DNA of 5,026 nt from JANQKX01 sp039028695 (GTDB taxonomy: Bacteria > Pseudomonadota > Alphaproteobacteria > Kiloniellales > Kiloniellaceae): the NCBI GenBank assembly GCA_039028695.1, contig JBCCHN010000208.1, positions 1-5,026 on the forward strand, read 5' to 3'. Below are positions 1-5,026 of this stretch, piece by piece. Under the pieces are notes generated by a model. It was given only the letters and a program-made list of their open reading frames with translations, ran no database searches and was not told the DNA's origin. Position numbers and translations under genes: made by a program. Each line of letters begins with the position of its first letter. Position 1 is the stretch's first letter.

Positions 1-1
1 A

Positions 2-691
2 GCCTTGCTGGACGAGATGGCGCCAGTGGCCGATCCCAAGGATGCGGACACGGCGATCTTTTATTCTATCTCCAATACGCAAAAAGGCTTGAGGGGCGTT
101 TCCTTCGGCGAGCATTTGATCAAAGGCGTGGTGGCCAAGCTCTCGGAGGAGATGCCCGGTCTGAAAACCTTCGCCACCTTATCGCCCCTGCCTCGCTTTA
201 GGGATTGGCTCGACAAACAGGATGCGGATGTCATTGCGAGCGCGTTTGGCGAGGCGGAGCAGGGAGGCTTGCGAGCGCTAGGCGGCAGTGATGCTCTGGA
301 CGAGGCTCTGCGAGCCGTGTTGGCGAATCCTGATTGGCATCAGGATCCAGTGACCCTCAAAGCCATCAAGGAGCCCATCCTACGCCTGGGAACCCGTTAC
401 CTTTTGAGCAAGGATAAGCGCGGCCGGCCGGTGGACCCGGTGGCCCATTTCCATCTCAAGAACGGCGCCCGCCTGGAGCATCTAAATTGGTTGGCTGATA
501 CCTCCGAAAACGGCCTGCGCCAATCGGCGGGTTTGATGGTCAATTACTTTTACCTCCAATCCGATATCGAAAAGAACCACGAGGCCTATTTGCGCGATGG
601 CACGGTAGTCTTGGGAGCCGAGGTGAAAGCCCTGAGACGGGGTTTGAAAAATTTTAGCGAGTCACCCCTAAAGCGCCTTGGAATTGGCTGA
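2..691 (+). CDS. Malonyl-CoA decarboxylase, C-terminal part (5' end outside window)
   Basis: This enzyme decarboxylates malonyl-CoA to acetyl-CoA and CO2, clearing malonyl-CoA or finishing malonate catabolism in the cytoplasm. The frame is open from base 2 with no credible start, so the gene begins upstream; 229 residues are visible, roughly the catalytic C-terminal half of a family usually 400-460 residues long. Visible family signatures, in window residue numbering, are SNTQKGLRGVSFG (24-36), TLSPLPRF with the probable catalytic Ser61, and HFHLKNGA with the probable catalytic His151. These match the Ser/His pair known from human MLYCD. A conserved block follows (NWLADTSENGLRQSAGLMVNY, about 162-182). 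The N-terminal helical domain must lie to the left. The gene ends in TGA immediately followed by the ATG of the alpha/beta hydrolase gene, implying one transcript. The rhizobial homologue is called matA, but without the matB/matC neighbours in view I do not assign that symbol. Confidence 0.95.
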   Translation, partial: ALLDEMAPVADPKDADTAIFYSISNTQKGLRGVSFGEHLIKGVVAKLSEEMPGLKTFATLSPLPRFRDWLDKQDADVIASAFGEAEQGGLRALGGSDALDEALRAVLANPDWHQDPVTLKAIKEPILRLGTRYLLSKDKRGRPVDPVAHFHLKNGARLEHLNWLADTSENGLRQSAGLMVNYFYLQSDIEKNHEAYLRDGTVVLGAEVKALRRGLKNFSESPLKRLGIG

Positions 692-1543
692 ATGCCCGTG
701 TTTCGCGCTGGTCAGATAGCCTGCTCTCATCCGGGGGGTAAGCACAACATGGCCTATCGGGACTGGGGGCCTCAGCCGTCGGAGGATCTGGTTGTCTGCC
801 TTCATGGTCTGGCACGCAATGCTGCTGATTTTGATGAATTGGCAGCGGCCCTGGCGGCGGGCGGGCGGCGGGTGATATGCCCGGATATGCCAGGGCGCGG
901 CGCCAGCGATTTTCTGTCAGATCCTGCAGGGTACGGCATTCCCCAGTATCTCGCCGACATGGCGATCTTGCTGGAAGAACTGGCTCCCAGGCGAATCGAT
1001 TGGATCGGGACCTCCATGGGCGGTTTAATGGGCATGATTGCCGCCGCGGAGGGCCAATTCCCAATCGAGCGCTTGGTTATCAATGATATAGGCCCTTTTG
1101 TGCCGCAGGTCGCCTTGGCCTTTATCGCTGACTACGTGGCGGAAGACCCCTTGTTCGCCAACCTGGAAGAAGCGGATCGCTACTTGCGCAGCCGGTGCCA
1201 AAGTTTCGGGCCGCTGAGCGCGGCGGCCTGGCGCAAGGTGGCGCAGGACAGCGTCCGAAACGTGCCGGGTGGATACCGATTGCATTACGATCCGCAGATC
1301 GTTGTGCCTTTTCGCACGGCCGCTAAGGCGGATATCGACCTGTGGCCCATCTGGGGCAAGGTGGCATGTGCGACCTTAATCCTGCGTGGCGCAGATTCAC
1401 CGATCTTACTGGCGCAGACGGCGAAAAAGATGACCGCAGGGCGACCCGACAGCGACCTGGTGACGATCCCAGGATGCGGCCATGCGCCCTGGTTGAAGAC
1501 CGATGATCAAATTTCGGTCATTTTGGATTGGCTCAGGCAATAG
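692..1543 (+). CDS. Alpha/beta-fold hydrolase, substrate unknown
   Basis: A 283-residue cytoplasmic alpha/beta hydrolase with no signal peptide. The oxyanion-hole motif is at residues 37-40 (LHGL), the nucleophile elbow is GTSMGG with Ser108, the acid is Asp235 in LRGADS, and the base is His264 in GCGHAPW. All three catalytic residues are therefore present and correctly ordered. The stretch VINDIGPF (129-136) after the elbow, followed by a helical cap region (about 137-210), is typical of many proteobacterial esterase, lactonase or C-C hydrolase-like members. The fold does not reveal the substrate. The ATG directly follows the decarboxylase stop (TGAATG) with only a weak GGA upstream, consistent with translational coupling. 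A second ATG at 749 would remove the first beta strand leading into AYRDWG, so I prefer 692. Pairing with malonyl-CoA decarboxylase might suggest an acyl-thioester or ester substrate, but that is inference. Confidence 0.9.
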   Translation: MPVFRAGQIACSHPGGKHNMAYRDWGPQPSEDLVVCLHGLARNAADFDELAAALAAGGRRVICPDMPGRGASDFLSDPAGYGIPQYLADMAILLEELAPRRIDWIGTSMGGLMGMIAAAEGQFPIERLVINDIGPFVPQVALAFIADYVAEDPLFANLEEADRYLRSRCQSFGPLSAAAWRKVAQDSVRNVPGGYRLHYDPQIVVPFRTAAKADIDLWPIWGKVACATLILRGADSPILLAQTAKKMTAGRPDSDLVTIPGCGHAPWLKTDDQISVILDWLRQ

Positions 1544-1579
1544 CTCCTGTCGATCAAGCGATTTCAAGTCGCCGTGATC

Positions 1580-1595
1580 AGTGATGCCCATCACT
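1580..1595 (+). terminator. Small hairpin after the hydrolase gene; possible weak terminator
   Basis: A perfect 6-bp inverted repeat, AGTGAT / ATCACT with loop GCCC, lies 37 bases after the hydrolase stop. It is followed by the pyrimidine-rich stretch TCGTCCTTCTCT, which is not a clean T-run. It could end the decarboxylase-hydrolase transcript or reduce read-through into the next gene. The stem is short and AT-containing, so this is a weak call. Confidence 0.22.
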
Positions 1596-1670
1596 TCGTC
1601 CTTCTCTAGTCGGCCTTACCTTCTTTAACGCAGGTGGTTGGGATTGCCCCTGGCCCCGAAACGAAAGGAA

Positions 1671-1675
1671 AGGAG
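1671..1675 (+). promoter_or_regulatory. Strong ribosome binding site (AGGAG) that fixes the start of the small exported protein
   Basis: A purine run AAAGGAAAGGAG (1664-1675) ends 6 bases before the ATG at 1682. This spacing decides the start in favour of 1682 over the in-frame ATG-like codon at 1634, which has no such site and would put a charged, proline-rich stretch in front of the signal peptide. Confidence 0.8.
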
Positions 1676-1681
1676 CAGATC

Positions 1682-2044
1682 ATGGAACGGACCACATCGA
1701 ACAAGGCGACGCCCCTCGGAGCCTTCGGCCGGATCGCCGTTGCCTCGATTTTTGCCCTTATTGGCATGTTGGGTGTGAGCGCGGAGGTAAGTGCACAAAG
1801 CGCCGCCGCCCAAACCCGTTGCGCCCCTCATGCCGAAATGGCGAGCAAGCTCAGCGACCGCTATTCAGAGTCCCTGGTGGCCATCGGATTTGCCGACAGT
1901 GGGCGCTTGATCGAAGTCTTCTCCAGCCCGGACGGCAAAACCTGGACCATCTTAACCACCGCACCGGGCGGGACGGCCTGCATTGCCGCGACCGGACAGG
2001 ACTGGGAGGCACGCAAAACAGAATTGACCGGACCCGAGGCGTAA
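1682..2044 (+). CDS. Small exported protein of unknown function
   Basis: A 120-residue protein with a Sec-type signal peptide: a basic N-terminus (Arg3, Lys8, Arg17), a hydrophobic core at about residues 18-33, and a probable signal peptidase I site after VSA (cleavage after Ala38). The mature part is about 82 residues and holds exactly two cysteines, Cys47 and Cys100, which could form a periplasmic disulfide. Between them is a region predicted by eye to be beta-rich (LVAIGFADSGRLIEVFSS, then GKTWTILTT). I recognise the general look, CAP..(Y)..GIG..G.LIEVF.SP.G.WT(I)..T...G..C.A..G, as that of small conserved alphaproteobacterial hypothetical proteins, but know no function. It sits alone after a 138-base gap and converges on hemB, so it is probably transcribed separately. 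No promoter could be identified with confidence in 1544-1663. There is no lipobox, so it is not a lipoprotein. Confidence 0.8.
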   Translation: MERTTSNKATPLGAFGRIAVASIFALIGMLGVSAEVSAQSAAAQTRCAPHAEMASKLSDRYSESLVAIGFADSGRLIEVFSSPDGKTWTILTTAPGGTACIAATGQDWEARKTELTGPEA

Positions 2045-2068
2045 AACGTCCGAGGTTTCAAAACACAA

Positions 2069-2096
2069 ATGTGCGGAACCGACCACTTCCGTACAT
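2069..2096. repeat. Stem-loop 1 in the convergent intergenic region
   Basis: A 10-bp inverted repeat, ATGTGCGGAA / TTCCGTACAT, with one G-T wobble and an 8-base loop (CCGACCAC). It lies 24 bases after the stop of the small exported protein. It may act as a transcript end or 3' stabiliser for that gene. No T-run follows on either strand, so a classic intrinsic terminator is not shown. The left arm GTGCGGAA recurs at 2106-2113 in the next stem-loop. Confidence 0.55.
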
Positions 2097-2107
2097 GACG
2101 GTGCGGT

Positions 2108-2147
2108 GCGGAAGGTCGCGGTCGCTCCCCCTGATGCGACCTTCCGC
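2108..2147. terminator. Stem-loop 2: perfect 12-bp GC-rich inverted repeat, possible bidirectional terminator
   Basis: GCGGAAGGTCGC (2108-2119) pairs perfectly with GCGACCTTCCGC (2136-2147) around a 16-base loop. The loop begins with a second copy of GGTCGC, so the right arm could also pair in a shifted register. It sits between convergent genes, 31 bases beyond the hemB stop and 63 beyond the stop of the small exported protein, where a shared terminator or mRNA 3' barrier is expected. Neither strand has the T-run of a Rho-independent terminator. An alternative is a copy of a dispersed REP-like palindromic repeat. The inverted repeat itself is certain; the terminator role is inference. Confidence 0.5.
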
Positions 2148-2178
2148 CCGCCCAACTTCTTAGGAGATGAGAAAAGCT

Positions 2179-3234
2179 CTAACGCTGCGCGAGCAGCTCA
2201 GCCGCTTCCAAGGCCAGATAGGTCAAGATGGCGTCCGCTCCAGCGCGCTTGAAGGCCATCAGGCATTCAAGCACCGCTGCGTCATTGTCCAGCCAGCCGT
2301 TGTTGGTAGCGGCCTTGAGCATACTGTATTCCCCGCTGACCTGATAGACGGCGGTCGGCACGCCAAAAGTCGATTTAACCCGCTGCACGATATCCAAGTA
2401 GGGCTGGCCCGGTTTGACCATCACCATGTCGGCCCCTTCTTGAAGGTCCAAGGCCACCTCGCGCAGGGCTTCATCCCCATTGGCAAAATCCATCTGATAG
2501 GTCTTTTTGTCGCCGGTTAGGGCCCCGCCCGATCCGACGGCGTCGCGAAAGGGGCCATAGTATGCGCTGGCGTATTTGGCGCTGTAGGCCATGATGCGCA
2601 CGTCATCCAAGCCGTTATCGTCCAGGGCCTTGCGAATGAAACCGATGCGCCCGTCCATCATATCCGAAGGCGCCACCATGTCGCTACCGGCACCGGCCTG
2701 TACCAAAGCTTGGCGGGCCAGCACATCGAGCGTTTCGTCGTTGAGGATGCGCCCATCCCGCAAGAGGCCATCGTGGCCATCACTGTTGTAGGGATCCAGT
2801 GCCACATCGGTAACAACGCCCAAATCGGGGAAAGCTGCCTTTATTGCCGATACCGATCGGCACACCAGGTTTTCCGGGTTAAAGGCTTCCTCGCAATCGG
2901 GTGTCTTCACCTCGTCGCCCAAATAGGGAAAGACGGCAATTGCCGGAATATTCCACTCCACAGCCTCCCCGACTGAGTCGATCAAACGATCAGGCCCATA
3001 GCGGCTAATGCCGGGCATAGAAGGAACATCGCTTGTTCCCTCGGCCTCCTGGACAAAAACCGGCCAGATGAAGTCATCCACGCTGAGTTTGTTCTCCCGC
3101 ATCAATCGTCGAGACCAGGCATCGGTGCGGTTGCGCCGCATCCTAATTTGCGGGAAGGCGCCCGGAGCGTTGGAACCTTTGTGTTCCGAGTGGCCCGCTA
3201 CGTCGGCCATCGAATAGGGGGATTTAACATCCAT
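2179..3234 (-). CDS. hemB: Porphobilinogen synthase (delta-aminolevulinic acid dehydratase), Mg-type
   Basis: HemB condenses two 5-aminolevulinate molecules asymmetrically to porphobilinogen, the first common step of haem, sirohaem and corrinoid synthesis, as a cytoplasmic homo-octamer. The protein has 351 residues, slightly longer than the usual 320-340 because of an N-terminal arm; the family-typical RMRRNR is at 31-36. Active-site lysines are Lys220 (YSAKYASAYYGPFRDA) and the Schiff-base Lys274 (MVKPGQPYLD). In the metal-site segment DVALDPYNSDGHDG (143-156) the three zinc cysteines of the E. coli type are replaced by Ala145, Asp147 and Asp155. This is the pattern of magnesium-dependent enzymes such as that of Pseudomonas aeruginosa. 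The ATG at 3234 is chosen because AAAGG lies 8 bases upstream; the upstream TTG at 3276 lacks a site and the ATG at 3210 would trim the arm. The gene converges with the small exported protein gene and lies 194 bases downstream of an aminotransferase gene on the same strand. Confidence 0.98.
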   Translation of the reverse strand: MDVKSPYSMADVAGHSEHKGSNAPGAFPQIRMRRNRTDAWSRRLMRENKLSVDDFIWPVFVQEAEGTSDVPSMPGISRYGPDRLIDSVGEAVEWNIPAIAVFPYLGDEVKTPDCEEAFNPENLVCRSVSAIKAAFPDLGVVTDVALDPYNSDGHDGLLRDGRILNDETLDVLARQALVQAGAGSDMVAPSDMMDGRIGFIRKALDDNGLDDVRIMAYSAKYASAYYGPFRDAVGSGGALTGDKKTYQMDFANGDEALREVALDLQEGADMVMVKPGQPYLDIVQRVKSTFGVPTAVYQVSGEYSMLKAATNNGWLDNDAAVLECLMAFKRAGADAILTYLALEAAELLAQR

Positions 3235-3242
3235 ATCGATTA

Positions 3243-3247
3243 CCTTT
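3243..3247 (-). promoter_or_regulatory. Ribosome binding site (AAAGG) deciding the hemB start
   Basis: On the minus strand AAAGG is followed by 8 bases and then ATG (3234-3232). It favours the 351-residue HemB over the longer form initiated at the TTG at 3276. Confidence 0.65.
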
Positions 3248-3355
3248 AATCGTCCCAATAAGGAGGCGCCAAGCAATTCTAGGAGTTTCTCCCATGCGCC
3301 TAATGCTGTTCGAAATTAAGCGACCGCAAGCTTTTTGAGCGGTAAACAGGCACTC

Positions 3356-3384
3356 AAAATATAGTCTTTCCACGCGATTAACAA
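3356..3384 (-). promoter_or_regulatory. Possible sigma70-type promoter for hemB
   Basis: Read on the minus strand, TTGTTA (3384-3379) is followed by a 17-base spacer and TATTTT (3361-3356). The overlapping TATATT at 3363-3358 is a better -10 box but with a 15-base spacer. This AT-rich patch stands out in the gap between the aminotransferase and hemB genes and would give a leader of about 115 bases before the hemB ATG. Matches to consensus are partial (4 of 6 at -35, 4-5 of 6 at -10), so this is a candidate only. The remainder of 3235-3428 shows no RNA gene or riboswitch that I can recognise. Confidence 0.35.
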
Positions 3385-3428
3385 AGAATGATTTGGCATT
3401 CAGGAGCCTACGGTGACGTCTCCGCTCA

Positions 3429-4805
3429 TCAGATTTGGACCGTAGCGGCATCGGCCGATAGGATCGGTTCTCGGACAACCATGAACTCTTCCACGGCATC
3501 GGCGAAGGCGCGGTAGTCGTCTTCGGTCAGGGGAAGCGATAGGGACAAGAAGCCGCGGCGAGCGACGTAAAAGCCTGCCGATAACAGGTCCAAATGCAAG
3601 AGCTTACGCAGGCCCTCCAGCCGTTCCCTTTCAGCGGCGGAGTGAGGCCAGGTATCTTCCGCGCAGGCGATCGCCCCAGATTGAAAATGAAAGGCCAGTA
3701 TGGATCCGGTCCCGGTGACTTGGAAAGGGATGCCATGCTTTTTGGCACGGCGATTGATATCGGCTTTGAGGCTTTCCCCTATGGCGTTGAGACCTTGGGC
3801 CGCCTCGGGCGTGTAGATGTCGCGCAAGCCGGTCAGGCCAGCAGCCATGGAGAGCACATTGTTATTGAAGGTGCCGGCGTGGGAGACCGCATCCGCTTCG
3901 TAGGGGTTGAAGCGGCGCATGATATCCTGGCGGCCGCCGAAGGCGCCGAAGGTCATGCCCCCACCCAGGTATTTCCCTAAAGCGGTCATGTGGGGCGTGA
4001 CCTCGTGATGCTCCTGAAGGCCGCCCGGTGCCAGCCGGGAGGTCATGACTTCATCAAAGATCAGTACGATACCGTGTTGCTCGGCCTTGTCTCTTAGCAT
4101 CTGCAAGAAGTCCCGGCGGGCCGGGATGGCCCCGCCGGAGCCCAGCATGGGCTCGACAAGGATGGCCGCCAAGGCCTTGCCCTCTTTTTCGATCAGCTTC
4201 CCTGTTCCGTCGATGTCGTTGTAACGACCCACGATAAAATCGAAAGGCGCGTTAATGGGCGATAAGGGCTCCCCGAAGTAAAATACGCCACCGTGGTATC
4301 CGCCGCGAAAAACCAGAACCTTGTCCCGACCGGTGAAGAGGCGCGCGGCGCTGACGGCATAGAGGTTGGCTTCGGTGCCTGAGTTACAAAAGCGCACCCG
4401 GTCGAGGGAGGGAAATCGCTCACATATCAAAGCGGATAGCTGAGCTTCATAGGGGTTGGGGCCGCCCAGAACCACACCTGACGCCAGGGCTTCGCTAATC
4501 GCTTTTTTGAGAATCGGATTGGAGTGGCCATAGAGGCCTGCGGTAAATTCACCCAGAAAGTCGGTATAGAGATGGCCGTCGAGATCGGTCAGAACCGCGC
4601 CCTCGCCACTGACAATGGTAACGGGAAAGGGGGTGTAGTGCAGGACCGTGCGGGTATTACCGCCAGGCAGGCTGCGCGCCGCTTCCTCGGCGCGCCGCAT
4701 GCTCTTGGGATTAGCAGCGATGAAGCGTTCCTCGGCCGCGCTCACAGCCGAAGGGAGATCGCTGTTGGCGCGGTGCGCAGGGGTCGTAGGCAAGGGGTGA
4801 GACAT
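3429..4805 (-). CDS. Class III PLP-dependent aminotransferase, beta-amino-acid transaminase-like (HemL superfamily)
   Basis: A 458-residue cytoplasmic fold-type I aminotransferase moving an amino group from an amino acid or amine to a keto acid. Visible motifs are PGGNTRTVLHYTPFP (47-61), the phosphate-binding NSGTEANLYA (141-150), GGYHGG (168-173), EPMLGSGG (218-225), the PLP-nitrogen Asp251 in FDEVMTSRL, Schiff-base Lys278 in TALGKYLGGGMTFGAFGG, HAGTFNNN (309-316) and ARRGFLSLSLPL (415-426). Databases may label it glutamate-1-semialdehyde aminomutase. However, HAGTFNNN, GGNTR and the arginines Arg52 and Arg417 resemble, from memory, bacterial beta-phenylalanine aminotransferases such as that of Variovorax paradoxus, where equivalent arginines bind the substrate carboxylates. 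ATG 4805 is preferred, with GGA 7 bases upstream, over the in-frame TTG at 4817, which lacks a site. The gene starts 16 bases after the stop of the [2Fe-2S] protein gene, suggesting one operon. The exact substrate is uncertain. Confidence 0.93.
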   Translation of the reverse strand: MSHPLPTTPAHRANSDLPSAVSAAEERFIAANPKSMRRAEEAARSLPGGNTRTVLHYTPFPVTIVSGEGAVLTDLDGHLYTDFLGEFTAGLYGHSNPILKKAISEALASGVVLGGPNPYEAQLSALICERFPSLDRVRFCNSGTEANLYAVSAARLFTGRDKVLVFRGGYHGGVFYFGEPLSPINAPFDFIVGRYNDIDGTGKLIEKEGKALAAILVEPMLGSGGAIPARRDFLQMLRDKAEQHGIVLIFDEVMTSRLAPGGLQEHHEVTPHMTALGKYLGGGMTFGAFGGRQDIMRRFNPYEADAVSHAGTFNNNVLSMAAGLTGLRDIYTPEAAQGLNAIGESLKADINRRAKKHGIPFQVTGTGSILAFHFQSGAIACAEDTWPHSAAERERLEGLRKLLHLDLLSAGFYVARRGFLSLSLPLTEDDYRAFADAVEEFMVVREPILSADAATVQI

Positions 4806-4821
4806 TATAGGGTCCAATGCA

Positions 4822-5026
4822 TCATTGATCGAAGTCCAGCCAAAGGGGTTCCGCGGTCACAGGAATGGACTGGCAAGCGAGCACTTTGCCCCGTTCGCGA
4901 TTGCGTTTAGAGAGCGCCCGGGTGACCTCCATAGAAACTTGGCCGGATCGCAACATGGCCAAGCAGCAGCCGCACTTTCCTTCGCCACAGTTGTAGGGAG
5001 CATCAATGTTGGCCGCTAGGGCCGCT
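4822..5026 (-). CDS. Plant-type [2Fe-2S] ferredoxin domain, C-terminal end (5' end outside window)
   Basis: The last 67 codons plus TGA of an electron-transfer protein, open to the right edge of the window; the partial first codon begins at 5026. Numbering visible residues from the edge, cysteines 13, 18, 21 and 51 form the C-X4-C-X2-C-X29-C pattern of plant-type [2Fe-2S] ferredoxins, within DAPYNCGEGKCGCC and VLACQSIP. An extra Cys20 lies between the ligands. The protein ends in LWLDFDQ. The segment SMEVTRALSKRNRERGKVLACQ resembles the C-terminal ferredoxin domain of oxygenase reductases of the PaaE/KshB type, which have FAD/NAD domains in front. It could equally be a free-standing ferredoxin; the missing N-terminus would decide. 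The stop lies 16 bases before the aminotransferase ATG on the same strand, so the two are probably co-transcribed. Its partner is unknown. Confidence 0.92.
   Translation of the reverse strand, partial: AALAANIDAPYNCGEGKCGCCLAMLRSGQVSMEVTRALSKRNRERGKVLACQSIPVTAEPLWLDFDQ

Noticed and set aside
654..1064. Minus-strand 136-codon open frame opposite the hydrolase
   Set aside because: Its very high proline and arginine content and full overlap with a gene holding an intact catalytic triad mark it as an antisense shadow.
2167..2520. Plus-strand 117-codon open frame opposite the 3' part of hemB
   Set aside because: It lies antisense to conserved hemB codons, including the active-site Lys274 region, and has no domain of its own.
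3235..3276. Longer HemB starting at the TTG at 3276 (365 residues)
   Set aside because: No ribosome binding site precedes this TTG, while the ATG at 3234 has AAAGG at 8 bases. The added residues have no counterpart in the family as I know it.
3282..3292. GGAG-TTT-CTCC mini-palindrome in the hemB leader
   Set aside because: Four base pairs with a 3-base loop is expected by chance and shows no link to a known operator.
3323..3343. ACCGC / GCGGT inverted repeat in the gap before hemB, as a terminator of the aminotransferase operon
   Set aside because: The stem is only 5 bp with an 11-base loop, and no T-run follows on the minus strand.
3224..3499. Minus-strand 91-codon open frame bridging the aminotransferase 3' end and the gap before hemB
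   Set aside because: It overlaps the end of the aminotransferase in another frame, has an arginine-rich composition of the sort seen in shadow frames, and shows no recognisable domain.
3594..3980. Plus-strand 128-codon open frame opposite the aminotransferase
   Set aside because: It is a by-product of GC-rich codons on the opposite strand, with no recognisable family.

Overview
The window reads as ordinary chromosomal DNA of a Gram-negative bacterium, most likely an alphaproteobacterium. The reasons are a single-domain malonyl-CoA decarboxylase, a cysteine-free (Mg-type) porphobilinogen synthase, GC-rich coding sequence and a small Sec-exported protein of a style common in that class. The assignment is an inference from gene content; no rRNA or other marker is present. 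No mobile element, CRISPR array, tRNA or phage gene was seen.

Layout, left to right. Bases 2-691 (+) are the C-terminal half of malonyl-CoA decarboxylase, cut by the window edge. Bases 692-1543 (+) encode an alpha/beta hydrolase whose ATG directly follows the decarboxylase stop codon, so the two are almost certainly co-transcribed and translationally coupled. After a 138-base gap, 1682-2044 (+) encodes a 120-residue exported protein of unknown function with a strong ribosome binding site. Bases 2045-2178 separate this gene from the convergent hemB and contain two stem-loops with related arms. Bases 2179-3234 (-) are hemB. A 194-base gap (3235-3428) carries a possible hemB promoter and leader. 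Bases 3429-4805 (-) encode a class III PLP aminotransferase that looks more like a beta-amino-acid transaminase than glutamate-1-semialdehyde aminomutase. Bases 4822-5026 (-) are the C-terminal end of a plant-type [2Fe-2S] ferredoxin-domain protein. It lies 16 bases upstream of the aminotransferase, apparently in the same operon, and runs off the right edge.

How the genes work together. The decarboxylase turns malonyl-CoA into acetyl-CoA; the coupled hydrolase has no identifiable substrate. HemB condenses two 5-aminolevulinate molecules into porphobilinogen for haem, sirohaem and corrinoid synthesis. The aminotransferase beside hemB could be mistaken for HemL, but its motifs argue against a tetrapyrrole role. 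The ferredoxin/aminotransferase pair hints at a catabolic or biosynthetic operon continuing beyond the window. I found no convincing new biological system. The points most worth a second look are the partial ferredoxin gene, the substrate of the aminotransferase and the paired hairpins at 2069-2147.
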